This document shows positions 16,052-24,095 of a DNA stretch of 64,000 nt, piece after piece. The stretch is from Taklimakanibacter albus (lineage in GTDB: Bacteria; Pseudomonadota; Alphaproteobacteria; Rhizobiales; Aestuariivirgaceae): NCBI RefSeq assembly GCF_016595235.1, contig NZ_JAENHL010000007.1, forward strand, positions 1,865,943-1,929,942. The letters run 5' to 3'. The notes under the pieces are model-generated. The model saw only the letters and a program-made list of their open reading frames with translations. It did no database searches and was not told where the DNA came from. Both the position numbers and the translations under genes were made by a program. Each line of letters starts with the position of its first letter. Position 1 is the stretch's first letter.

Positions 16052-17074
16052 TCAGGCGGATGCGGCTTTGTTGCCGTTCTTATTGCCGGCTTCTGCGCCC
16101 GGCTCTTCGCCCGTCAATTGCCGGGCGGTCGTCTCGTCGGTGATGAGGCCGGTCAGGAGACCGCTCTTCAGCACCGAGCGAATGGCTTTGATCTTGTTGC
16201 GGCCGCCGGCGATGGCGACCATCTCGCGCCCGCGCAGCACTTCGATATCGGGGGCGAGCGCGCGGTCGGAGAGATCGGTCGGCACAAGCCGTCCATCCTC
16301 GGCGAAGAACGAGCCCAGCACTTCGCCGCAGGCGCCATCGCGCGCCACTTCCTCGATCTCGGCCGGGGCAATCATGCCGGCGGAGGTGATGAAGCCGGCA
16401 TTGTCGACCTCGCCGATGCCGACGAGATGCAGGCTCGCTTGTCGCGCTAAAGCCACGACATCGGCGATGCCGAATTGCGAAAGCAGCACCGCTTTGTCCT
16501 CGACGCTGTTGGCGAAGAACGGAACGGGGAGCAGATAGGCTTCCGATCCGGTGCGCTCGGACAAGCGGTGGATCACGTCATAGGGATTGGCGGCGAAGCG
16601 CCGCGTGAGGCCGCCCAGCAGCGACACGAATTTCACATGCGGGGCGGGCGATGACGGCAGGAAGTCGATCGCCGCTGCGAGGGTGCGGCCATGGCCGACG
16701 CCGATGATCTCATGCGTGGCGCGGTCGAGCACATTGCGCAGGTAACGCGCGCCCGCCATCCCGAGCGTGCGCAGCGGCAAGGCGCCGTCATCGATATTGG
16801 GCACCACCTCGCAATGGCTGATGCCGAATTTGGCCTTGAGCCCCTCTTCCAGCGCCACGCAGCCGGCGATCGGGCCTTCGACGAAGACCCGGATCAGCCC
16901 GTCGCGGCTGGCGCGTGCGATGAGGCGGTGCGCCTTGGTGTTGGGGATATTGAGCTTCTCGGCGATCTCGCCCTGGGTCTGGCCGCCGGCGAAATAGAGC
17001 CAGGCGGCGCGCGCCGCCAGCGTCGCTTCCTCGTCGATCTGCAGATGTGATCGCGGCTGATCCAAGGCTCCCAT
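16052..17074 (-). CDS. SorC/DeoR-type transcriptional regulator of the polyol locus
   Basis: The 340-residue protein has an N-terminal helix-turn-helix (Y-F-A-G-G-Q-T-Q-G-E-I-A-E-K-L-N, then T-K-A-H-R-L-I-A-R-A, about 25-60) and a C-terminal sugar-phosphate-binding domain of the SorC family (V-G-H-G-R-T-L and V-A-I-A-G-G-R-N-K motifs). The family includes EryD and SorC, which respond to phosphorylated intermediates. ATG 17074 is chosen because the in-frame codons further upstream (to 17131) are AT-rich and contain a palindrome, so they look like promoter. It is the first gene of the operon and probably autoregulated. Confidence 0.87.
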   Translation of the reverse strand: MGALDQPRSHLQIDEEATLAARAAWLYFAGGQTQGEIAEKLNIPNTKAHRLIARASRDGLIRVFVEGPIAGCVALEEGLKAKFGISHCEVVPNIDDGALPLRTLGMAGARYLRNVLDRATHEIIGVGHGRTLAAAIDFLPSSPAPHVKFVSLLGGLTRRFAANPYDVIHRLSERTGSEAYLLPVPFFANSVEDKAVLLSQFGIADVVALARQASLHLVGIGEVDNAGFITSAGMIAPAEIEEVARDGACGEVLGSFFAEDGRLVPTDLSDRALAPDIEVLRGREMVAIAGGRNKIKAIRSVLKSGLLTGLITDETTARQLTGEEPGAEAGNKNGNKAASA

Positions 17075-17099
17075 CCATTTTGAATTTTTTTTCGTTGCC

Positions 17100-17113
17100 T
17101 GCAATATTTTGCA
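17100..17113 (-). promoter_or_regulatory. Candidate SorC-type operator
   Basis: A perfect inverted repeat TGCAA-TATT-TTGCA lies 26 bases upstream of the regulator start in an AT-rich patch (17079-17140). Position and symmetry suit autoregulation; assignment to this regulator is inference. Confidence 0.45.
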
Positions 17114-17198
17114 ATAGCGAATATGAGTCAACGAAATTCGTCGCGGCGCTGCAGCACAGGCGCGTAATCAGAGCTTGGAAGAGAGCGTAGGAAAGCGC

Positions 17199-17939
17199 CT
17201 AAGCCGGCGCCCGGCAGCGGGTGTAACGCCCTGATTTGAAATCGAAAATCACACCGTTCTGGGCGAAGTCGGAGCTCAGCATGGTGACGATGGCGGGCCC
17301 CAGCGCTTCCGGCAGTGGCACGCTTTCGGGATCCTCCTCGGGCCAGGCCTCGACCCGCAATTCGGTGCGGATCGGGCCCGGGCTGATCAGATTGGCGCGG
17401 ACCGACGTGTCCTGGATCTCATGCGCATAGACCCCGACCAGCGCTTCGAGCCCGGCTTTGCTGACCGAATAAGGCGCCCAGCCGGCATGGCGTTTCCAGG
17501 CGACGCCCGAGGTCACGAACAGCGCCCGACCCGCCGGGCTTTTCCGGAGCAATGGATCGAGCCGGTGCAGCAGGCGGAAATTGGCGGTGAGATTTATGGC
17601 GAGCGCTGCCTCGAATTCCTGGGGCGGCAAGTCGCCGACCGCCTGCTTCTTGCCGAGAATGCCGGCATTGCCGAACAGCCCGTCGAGCCGGTCGAACCGC
17701 GCGGCGATCACTGTCGCCAGCCGGTCGATGTCGGAGGCCTCGCTCATCTCGCAGGCGACCGGTGTCGCCGCACCGCCCAAGGCCTTAGCTTCGGCTTCGA
17801 TCCCGGCCAGCGCCTCCAGGCTGCGCGCCGTTGCCACCACATGGGCGCCCTCTTCGGCCAGCGCCCGCAAAGCGGCGCGGCCGATGCCGCGCGAGGCGCC
17901 GGTGACCAGGATGACGCGGTCTTTCTGCTGTCCAGCCAC
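17199..17939 (-). CDS. SDR family oxidoreductase
   Basis: The 246-residue classical short-chain dehydrogenase has the cofactor motif T-G-A-S-R-G-I-G (13-20), N-A-G in G-N-A-G-I-L-G, a catalytic serine in V-T-S-G-V-A and the active-site Y-S-V-S-K. An arginine just after the first strand (A-T-A-R-S) favours NADP. The substrate is unknown. The start is GTG 17939, backed by GGAGAGG about 6 bases upstream. It is transcribed away from the amino-sugar operon and shares its 128-base control region, so it may be in the same regulon. Confidence 0.87.
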   Translation of the reverse strand: MAGQQKDRVILVTGASRGIGRAALRALAEEGAHVVATARSLEALAGIEAEAKALGGAATPVACEMSEASDIDRLATVIAARFDRLDGLFGNAGILGKKQAVGDLPPQEFEAALAINLTANFRLLHRLDPLLRKSPAGRALFVTSGVAWKRHAGWAPYSVSKAGLEALVGVYAHEIQDTSVRANLISPGPIRTELRVEAWPEEDPESVPLPEALGPAIVTMLSSDFAQNGVIFDFKSGRYTRCRAPA

Positions 17940-18010
17940 CAGAGCCTCTCCGAGATGTGATCGTGATACGCTTGCGCTTAACCTGTCCCATCCCGGCTTT
18001 CAACCCGAGA

Positions 18011-18056
18011 CAATACCACTACAATACCACTATACACAGGTATTGCTTTGGTATTA
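18011..18056. promoter_or_regulatory. Four-half-site operator in the amino-sugar control region
   Basis: Two perfect tandem copies of CAATACCACTA (18011-18021, 18022-18032) are followed by two inverted half-sites GGTATTG (18039-18045) and GGTATTA (18050-18056). Neighbouring half-sites on each side are 11 bases apart, one helical turn. Inner sites form the inverted repeat CAATACC...GGTATTG. This is the expected kind of target for the GntR/HutC-family repressor encoded in the operon. It lies between divergent genes and may control both. Confidence 0.65.
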
Positions 18057-18067
18057 TAGGTGGCCGC

Positions 18068-18958
18068 ATGATCGATAGAGTTCTATTCATGGGCGTCGAC
18101 GGCGGCGGCACCAAATGCCGGGTCCGCCTGCGTGACCGGTCCGGCGCTTCCGTCGCCGAGGCCGTGGGCGGCCTCGCCAATCTCTATCAGGATCTCGAGG
18201 CGGCCATCGCCACCATCCGCGCCACCATGGCCGAGACCCTGCGCCAGGCCGGGCTCACCGAAACCGACCGGCGCTCCATCCATGTCGGCCTCGGCCTCGC
18301 CGGCGCCGTCACCGAGGAGACGACGAGCGCCGTCCGCCAGGCTTTGCAGGACTTCGGCAGCGCCAGCGTCGATGTCGACGGCTACGCCGCTTTTCTCGGC
18401 GCCCATGACGGCGGAGATGGCGGCATCGTCATCGCCGGCACCGGCTCGGCCGGCCTCGCGGTGGTCAAAGGCGAGCGCCACTGGATCGGCGGTTTCGGCT
18501 TCTGGCTCGGCGACCAGGGCTCGGGCGCCATTTTGGGCCGCGGCGCCTTGCGGCGCGCCGCGCTCGCTCTCGACAATCTCATTCCCTCCTCGCCGCTGCT
18601 CGAGGAAATCCTCGCCGAATTCCACCGCGACCGGGACGGCTTCGCCGACTGGGCCCGCCACGCGCTGCCGCGCGATTATGCCCGCTACGCGCCGCGTATC
18701 TTCGCCGCCGCCACATCAGGCGACCGCTATGGAGCTGAGCTCGTCGAGGAAGCGGCGCGCGCCGTCGCCCGCCTCGCGCGCGAGCTTCTCGCCCGCGGCG
18801 CGCCGAGCGTGGCCCTTGTCGGCGGCCTCGCCAAACCCTTGACGCCTTTCATGCCGGAAGAACTCACGGCTCATCTGATCGCCCCGAAGCGAGATGCGCT
18901 CGACGGCGCCATCATGATGGCGCGCCGCGCCGCCGGCCTCACCGGCTGGAACATATGA
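18068..18958 (+). CDS. BadF/BadG-type amino-sugar kinase (GlcNAc/glucosamine kinase)
   Basis: The 296-residue ASKHA-fold kinase has the phosphate-1 motif G-V-D-G-G-G-T-K-C (about 9-17), a G-L-G-L-A-G motif, phosphate-2 A-G-T-G-S-A-G and the adenosine motif V-G-G-L-A-K-P. Relatives phosphorylate N-acetylglucosamine, glucosamine or N-acetylmuramic acid after uptake as free sugar. No transporter gene is next to it. ATG 18068 follows the operator array directly; the frame is open upstream but that part is control DNA. It is the first gene of a five-gene unit and overlaps the regulator by 4 bases. Confidence 0.85.
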   Translation: MIDRVLFMGVDGGGTKCRVRLRDRSGASVAEAVGGLANLYQDLEAAIATIRATMAETLRQAGLTETDRRSIHVGLGLAGAVTEETTSAVRQALQDFGSASVDVDGYAAFLGAHDGGDGGIVIAGTGSAGLAVVKGERHWIGGFGFWLGDQGSGAILGRGALRRAALALDNLIPSSPLLEEILAEFHRDRDGFADWARHALPRDYARYAPRIFAAATSGDRYGAELVEEAARAVARLARELLARGAPSVALVGGLAKPLTPFMPEELTAHLIAPKRDALDGAIMMARRAAGLTGWNI

Positions 18959-19719
18959 GCGCCGCGCCACAGATCTTCGCCCGCGCCCGCATCGCCGATG
19001 GCGGGCCGGCGCCGCTTTATCTGAAGCTCAAGCGGCTCGTCACCGACGCCATTGCGCAAGGCGACCTCGCCGACCACGACGCCATTCCGGGCGAGCGCGA
19101 TCTCGCCCGCATGCTCGGCATCTCGCGCGTCACGGTGCGCAAGGCCTTCGCCGATCTCGTCGCCGACGGCGTGCTGGTGCAGCGCCGCGGCTCCGGCACC
19201 TTCGTAGCCGCGAAGGAAGAGCGCATCGAACTGCCGCTGTCGCGGCTGACGAGCTTCACCGAGGATATGCGCCTGCGCGGTCTTCCGACCACATCGGACT
19301 GGATCGAACGTTCCGTCGGCCTGCCGACGCCCGAGGAGGCGCTCGTCCTGGCGCTGTCGCCCGGCGAGAAAGTGAGCCGGCTGCAGCGCCTGCGCCGCGC
19401 CGAAGACAAGCCGCTCGCCATCGAGCGCGCCGCCATCCCGCATCGCTTCCTGCCCGATCCCCTCGCCATCGAAACCTCGCTCTATGAGGCGCTCACCGAC
19501 CGGGGGTTGCGCCCGGTGCGCGCCTTGCAGCGCCTCCACGCGACCGCCCTCAGCAAAGGCGATGGCGAAATGCTCGGCCTTCCGGAAGGAAGTCCGGCGC
19601 TGTTCACCGAACGTGTGGCCTATCTCGCCGACGGACGTGTCGTCGAATTCACCCGTTCACATTATCGCGGCGATTCCTATGACTTCGTCGCCGAACTTCA
19701 TCTCTCGGAAGGATCATGA
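18955..19719 (+). CDS. GntR/HutC-family regulator of amino-sugar genes
   Basis: The 254-residue regulator has an N-terminal winged helix (P-L-Y-L-K-L-K near 19-25, then I-P-G-E-R-D-L-A-R-M-L-G-I-S-R-V-T-V-R-K-A at about 43-63) and a C-terminal UTRA ligand domain. This is the DasR/NagR/NagQ class, which senses amino-sugar phosphates and releases DNA. It likely binds the four-half-site array at 18011-18056. Its ATGA start overlap with the kinase gene, and the one with the SIS gene, indicate translational coupling. Confidence 0.9.
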   Translation: MSAAPQIFARARIADGGPAPLYLKLKRLVTDAIAQGDLADHDAIPGERDLARMLGISRVTVRKAFADLVADGVLVQRRGSGTFVAAKEERIELPLSRLTSFTEDMRLRGLPTTSDWIERSVGLPTPEEALVLALSPGEKVSRLQRLRRAEDKPLAIERAAIPHRFLPDPLAIETSLYEALTDRGLRPVRALQRLHATALSKGDGEMLGLPEGSPALFTERVAYLADGRVVEFTRSHYRGDSYDFVAELHLSEGS

Positions 19720-20717
19720 CAGACCATCAGACCGACATGGCGCGCGAAGTCGCCGAAGCGCCCGAAGCCGTTGCCCGCATGCTCGCCCATAATCGCGCCG
19801 GCCTTGCCGAGCTGGGCAGGCTCTATCAGGCGAAGAAGCCGAGCCACATCGTCACCTGCGCGCGCGGCTCCTCCGACTGCGCCGCGTCCTATTTCAAATA
19901 TCTGATCGAGATCACGCTGGGCCTGCCCTGCTGCTCGGTCGGCGCGTCCGTCGTTTCGGTCTATGGCGCCAGGCTCAGCTTACGCGATACGCTGCTGCTG
20001 ACCATCTCGCAATCGGGCAAGAGCCCCGACATCCTGGCCTTCCAGGCGGAAGCGAAACGTGCCGGCATTCCCACTCTTGCGGTGACCAACACCGAGGATT
20101 CGCCCTTGGCGCGCGACGCCGATCTCTGCCTGCTGCTCTGCGCCGGCCCGGAAAAGAGCGTCGCCGCGACCAAGACCTTCATCGCTTCCGCCGCCATGGC
20201 GGCCGCCCTCGTCGCCGCTTGCGGCGGGGACGCGCGTTTCGCCAAGGCGGTCGAAAGACTGCCCGAGGATCTGCACAAGGCGCTCGCCATCCGCTGGACC
20301 GAGATGGAGGACGCTTTCACCGTGGCGAGCTCGGCTTACGTGCTGGGCCGCGGCCCCTCTTTGCCGATGGCGCAGGAAGCTGCGCTCAAGCTCAAGGAAA
20401 CCTCCGGCCTTCATGCCGAAGCCTATTCCGCCGCCGAAGTCATTCATGGACCGATGGAGCTCGTGGGCCCGGGCTTCCCGGTCGTCGTGCTGGCGCCCGA
20501 GGACAAGGCGCTCGCCACCACGCGTGACACGGCCAAACGGCTCGCCGATGCCGGCGCCCATGTGATGACGCCCGATTTCGCGCGCACCAGCGATCCGCTT
20601 CTCGATCCGATTTCGATGATCCAGAGCTTCTATGGCAGTGCCGAGCGCATCGCCCGCCTGCGCGGGCGCGATCCCGACCGGCCGCGGCTCCTGAAAAAGG
20701 TGACGGAGACCAGATGA
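19716..20717 (+). CDS. SIS-domain glucosamine-6-phosphate deaminase (NagB-II/AgaS type)
   Basis: The 333-residue protein has two sugar-isomerase (SIS) domains, as in the isomerase half of GlmS but without a glutaminase domain. Motifs visible are C-A-R-G-S-S-D-C-A at ~50, S-Q-S-G-K-S-P-D at ~105 and the second domain's L-G-R-G-P-S, then E-A-Y-S-A-A-E-V-I-H-G-P with the conserved glutamate and histidine. Between NagA and an amino-sugar kinase, it most likely converts glucosamine-6-phosphate to fructose-6-phosphate and ammonia. It is cytoplasmic and overlaps both neighbouring genes by 4 bases. Confidence 0.86.
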   Translation: MTDHQTDMAREVAEAPEAVARMLAHNRAGLAELGRLYQAKKPSHIVTCARGSSDCAASYFKYLIEITLGLPCCSVGASVVSVYGARLSLRDTLLLTISQSGKSPDILAFQAEAKRAGIPTLAVTNTEDSPLARDADLCLLLCAGPEKSVAATKTFIASAAMAAALVAACGGDARFAKAVERLPEDLHKALAIRWTEMEDAFTVASSAYVLGRGPSLPMAQEAALKLKETSGLHAEAYSAAEVIHGPMELVGPGFPVVVLAPEDKALATTRDTAKRLADAGAHVMTPDFARTSDPLLDPISMIQSFYGSAERIARLRGRDPDRPRLLKKVTETR

Positions 20718-21853
20718 CCCGCATCGCGCTGACAGGTGCTCGTCTCTTCGACGGGGAGACGATCCACAAGGATATGGCTGTCCTCATCGAGGAAGAGAGG
20801 ATCGACCGCATCCTCCCTGCATCCGAAGTGCCGGCCGGTGTCTCGACGATCGATCTCGAGGGCGGCCTCCTGGCGCCGGGCTTCATCGATGCGCAAGTGA
20901 ATGGCGGCGGCGGCGTGCTGCTCAACGAGGCGCCGACCGTCGCCACGGTGCGCCGCATGGCGGAGGCCTATCGCGTTTTCGGCACCACCGGCCTGTTGCC
21001 GACCGTCATCACCGACGACACCCGGATCATCCACCAAGCCGCTGCGGCGGTGGCCGCTGCGCGCCGGGAGAAAGTGCCGGGCATTCTCGGCATTCACATC
21101 GAAGGCCCGTTCCTCGATCCGCGCCGGCGCGGCGCTCATCCGCCCGAACATATCCGCGCCATCACGCCCGATGATATCGCCTGGCTGACGAAGCTCGATT
21201 GCGGCATCGTCCTCCTCACCGTGTCGCCGTCGCATGTCGCGCCCGCGACGATCGAAATCCTGGCCAAGGCCGGCATCATCGTCTCGCTTGGCCATTCCGA
21301 TGCCACTGCACAACAAGCGCGAGCCGCCCTCGCCGCCGGCGCCTGCGGCTTCACCCATCTCTACAACGCCATGAGCCAGCTGCAGCATCGCGAGCCTGGC
21401 ATGGTCGGCGCGGCGCTCGCCGATCGCGCGAGCTATTGCGGCATCATTGCCGATGGCCACCATGTCGACCCACTCGCTTTGCAGGTGGCGATCGCCGCGA
21501 AGCCCAGAGGCCATATCTTCCTGGTCACCGATGCGATGCCGCCCGCCGCCGGCGGTCCTGATCGCTTCGAACTCCAGGGCCGCATGGTTCTCGCCCGCAA
21601 TGGCCGCCTCGAGCTTGCCGACGGCACGCTGGCGGGCTCGATCATCACGATGGACGATGCTTTGCGCTATTGCGTCGATGTCCTGAAGCTCGATGTCACC
21701 GAGGCCCTGCGCATGGCTTCACTCTATCCCGCCGCCTTCCTCGGAAAGGATCGCCAGCTCGGCCGAATCGCCCCAGATTACCGCGCCGATCTCGTGCATC
21801 TGACGGATGATCTCGCCGTCACCCGGACCTGGATCGACGGAAAGAGCTCATGA
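20714..21853 (+). CDS. nagA: N-acetylglucosamine-6-phosphate deacetylase
   Basis: The 379-residue amidohydrolase removes acetate from GlcNAc-6-phosphate. Diagnostic motifs are G-F-I-D-A-Q-V-N-G-G-G-G near 55-65, H-I-E-G-P-F-L (metal-binding glutamate), L-G-H-S-D-A-T (metal histidine), H-L-Y-N-A-M-S and V-T-D-A-M-P-P (catalytic aspartate). Its product feeds the SIS enzyme encoded just upstream. It overlaps both neighbours by 4 bases. Confidence 0.95.
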   Translation: MTRIALTGARLFDGETIHKDMAVLIEEERIDRILPASEVPAGVSTIDLEGGLLAPGFIDAQVNGGGGVLLNEAPTVATVRRMAEAYRVFGTTGLLPTVITDDTRIIHQAAAAVAAARREKVPGILGIHIEGPFLDPRRRGAHPPEHIRAITPDDIAWLTKLDCGIVLLTVSPSHVAPATIEILAKAGIIVSLGHSDATAQQARAALAAGACGFTHLYNAMSQLQHREPGMVGAALADRASYCGIIADGHHVDPLALQVAIAAKPRGHIFLVTDAMPPAAGGPDRFELQGRMVLARNGRLELADGTLAGSIITMDDALRYCVDVLKLDVTEALRMASLYPAAFLGKDRQLGRIAPDYRADLVHLTDDLAVTRTWIDGKSS

Positions 21854-22692
21854 AACTCAAACTCGCCGGGCAATTGAGCCTCGGCAGCGGCAAGGTGAAC
21901 GAGGACGCGGTCGGCTTCGTCGGCGATCCCCATGACATCGAGGCCGCCTGGGCTCTCGACGGCGTCACCGGCATCAATGACAAGGGCCTGGGGCTCATGG
22001 GCAGCGACGCGCAATGGTTCGTCGCGCGCATCGATCACCATCTGCGCCGTCTTCTTCCCGGCGCAAAAGATCTGCCGCTTGTGATGTCCGATCTGATCGA
22101 CCATCTCATCGCCGATCTCGGCCAGCATGTCTTGCCCGACAAATATGATCCGCCGGCCGCCTGCATCGCCGCCGTTTGCCGCATCGAGGGGCAATGGCAG
22201 GCGGTGCGCCTCGGCGATTGCCGCTTTCTGGCCGAGGATCGCAACGGTCTTCAGCGCATCGTCGATTTCGCCAATGATGATTTCGATCACTGGGTCACCG
22301 CCGAGGCGATGCGCCTGCGCGGCACCGGCATGAGCGATCTCAAGGAAATCGCGCGCGCCATGCGGCAAGTCCAGTTCGACAATCGCCGCCGCCGTAACCG
22401 GCCGGGCGGTTATGGCGTGATCGAGGCTGACCGCGCCTGTCTCGCTTTCGCGGAGTATATGGAGCTCGATGAGCCCTCCTCGGTGCTGCTGACCAGCGAT
22501 GGCTTCTTCCGCCTGGTCGACTATTACGGCCAGATGTCGGAGACCGATCTCCTCGCGCGCTCAGGCCGCGACGGCGAGCTTGCGCGCCTCTATGACATGA
22601 TGCGCAAGCTCGAGGACGGCGATCCCGACGGTGCCAGGTATCCGCGCTTCAAGCCCAAGGACGATGCGAGCGCGATTGCGCTCATCGCATGA
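21850..22692 (+). CDS. PP2C-like protein phosphatase domain protein in the nag operon
   Basis: The 280-residue protein has the PP2C/SpoIIE metal-centre pattern: N-E-D at 17-19, A-L-D-G-V-T with Asp37, R-L-G-D at 120-123, L-T-S-D-G with Asp217, and C-terminal K-D-D-A-S with Asp272. The metal aspartates are present, so activity is likely. PP2C enzymes dephosphorylate Ser/Thr residues. It lacks a signal peptide, so acts in the cytoplasm. Its ATG overlaps nagA by 4 bases, tying it to amino-sugar supply; no kinase partner is nearby. It ends one base before the convergent UDP-glucose dehydrogenase gene. Confidence 0.78.
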   Translation: MKLKLAGQLSLGSGKVNEDAVGFVGDPHDIEAAWALDGVTGINDKGLGLMGSDAQWFVARIDHHLRRLLPGAKDLPLVMSDLIDHLIADLGQHVLPDKYDPPAACIAAVCRIEGQWQAVRLGDCRFLAEDRNGLQRIVDFANDDFDHWVTAEAMRLRGTGMSDLKEIARAMRQVQFDNRRRRNRPGGYGVIEADRACLAFAEYMELDEPSSVLLTSDGFFRLVDYYGQMSETDLLARSGRDGELARLYDMMRKLEDGDPDGARYPRFKPKDDASAIALIA

Positions 22693-22693
22693 T

Positions 22694-24019
22694 TCAGTTT
22701 GACGAAGGCCCCATCGCCTGCCGGCCGATGCTGTGATAGGCGAAAGGCGTCTTGGCGATGTCGGTCGGCGAGTAGAGATTGCGCAGGTCGATCATCACCG
22801 CCGCGCGCATCGACTTGGCGAGCTTGGCCAGATCGAGCCCTCTGAACTCGTTCCATTCCGTGAGCAGGATGACCGCATCGGCGCCTTTGGCGGCCGCATA
22901 GGCTGACTTCGCCCATTCCACGCCCTCAAAGGCTGACACACCATTGGGCTTCACCACCGGGTCATAGGCGACGACCTGAGCTTTCGCGGCGGTGAGCGCC
23001 GGAATGAGATCGAGCGCCGGCGCGTCGCGCATGTCGTCGGTATCCGCTTTGAAGGCAAGCCCCAGCACCGCGATGCGCTTGTCGGCGACCGAGCCGCCCA
23101 GCATGCGGGTGACGCGCGTCGACAAATCCAGCTTGCGCTTGTCATTGGCCTTCACCACCGCCTCGATGAGGCTGAAGGGGGCGCCCGCCTCGCGCGCCGT
23201 GACGGCCAGCGCCTTGGTGTCCTTCGGGAAGCATGAGCCGCCGAATCCCGGCCCCGGCTGCAGATAGTGATGACCGATGCGCTTGTCATGGCCGATGCCC
23301 TTGGCCACCACCGCGATGTCGCCGCCCACTTCCTCGCACAGATCGGCGAGCTGGTTGATGAAGGCGAGCCGCATCGCCAGATAGCCGTTGGCGGCATATT
23401 TGATGAGCTCGGCCGATTCGAAGTCGGTGAAGATGAGCGGCGCGCCCGTCATGGCGATCGGCTGATAGATCTTGCGCAGGACTTCCTGCGCCCGTTTCTT
23501 TTCGGTACCGATGACGACGCGGTCGGGCTTCAGGAAGTCATCGACCGCCGAGCCTTCGCGCAAAAATTCCGGATTGGCGGCGACATCGAAATCGGCATCG
23601 GGCCGTTCCGCCGTGATCTGTGCCTTGATCTTGCGCGCCGTGCCGACCGGCACCGTGGATTTGGTGATGATGACACTGTAGCCGTCGAGCGCCGCGGCGA
23701 TCTGGCTTGCCGCCTGATGCACATAAGCGAGATCGGCGGCGTCATCGCCGCGCCTGGTCGGGGTCGAGACCGCGATGAACACCGCCTCGGCCTTCGAGAC
23801 GGCCGCTTTCAGATCCATGGTGAAATGGAGCCGGCCGGCCCGCGCATTGTCATGGATGAGCTTGCCGAGCCCCGCCTCGTGGATGGGAACGCGGCCGGCA
23901 TTGAGCGCCTCGACCTTGGCCGCGTCATGATCGACGCAGAACACATCGAAGCCGAATTGCGCGAGACACGCGCCTGAGACCAGCCCGACATAACCGGCCC
24001 CGATAACAGCTATTTTCAT
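22694..24019 (-). CDS. UDP-glucose 6-dehydrogenase
   Basis: The 441-residue enzyme oxidises UDP-glucose to UDP-glucuronate with two NAD+. It has the N-terminal Rossmann motif V-I-G-A-G-Y-V-G-L (5-13), S-T-V-P-V-G-T, the F-L-R-E-G-S-A motif and the catalytic cysteine Cys263 in G-F-G-G-S-C-F-P-K-D. The length is normal for Ugd/RkpK. The product feeds acidic exopolysaccharide, LPS or capsule. It is the first of several envelope-glycan genes over the next 14 kb. Confidence 0.94.
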   Translation of the reverse strand: MKIAVIGAGYVGLVSGACLAQFGFDVFCVDHDAAKVEALNAGRVPIHEAGLGKLIHDNARAGRLHFTMDLKAAVSKAEAVFIAVSTPTRRGDDAADLAYVHQAASQIAAALDGYSVIITKSTVPVGTARKIKAQITAERPDADFDVAANPEFLREGSAVDDFLKPDRVVIGTEKKRAQEVLRKIYQPIAMTGAPLIFTDFESAELIKYAANGYLAMRLAFINQLADLCEEVGGDIAVVAKGIGHDKRIGHHYLQPGPGFGGSCFPKDTKALAVTAREAGAPFSLIEAVVKANDKRKLDLSTRVTRMLGGSVADKRIAVLGLAFKADTDDMRDAPALDLIPALTAAKAQVVAYDPVVKPNGVSAFEGVEWAKSAYAAAKGADAVILLTEWNEFRGLDLAKLAKSMRAAVMIDLRNLYSPTDIAKTPFAYHSIGRQAMGPSSN

Positions 24020-24073
24020 GACGGCTGGCTCGCCCTTTTGAGAAGATCAATTGCGTTACATGTTACGCTAGAG

Positions 24074-24088
24074 GAGCTTAAGAAGCTC
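24074..24088. repeat. Small inverted repeat between DUF3095 and ugd-type genes
   Basis: GAGCTT-AAG-AAGCTC lies 8 bases after the DUF3095 stop. It is short and lacks a T-run, so a role as terminator is uncertain. Confidence 0.3.
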
Positions 24089-24095
24089 TGCAAGC

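Noticed and set aside
5370..17074. Naming the locus eryABCD or glpSTPQV
   Set aside because: The gene set is mixed (no EryC-type isomerase, extra aldolase and hydroxyacid dehydrogenase), so specific symbols would claim more than the sequence shows.
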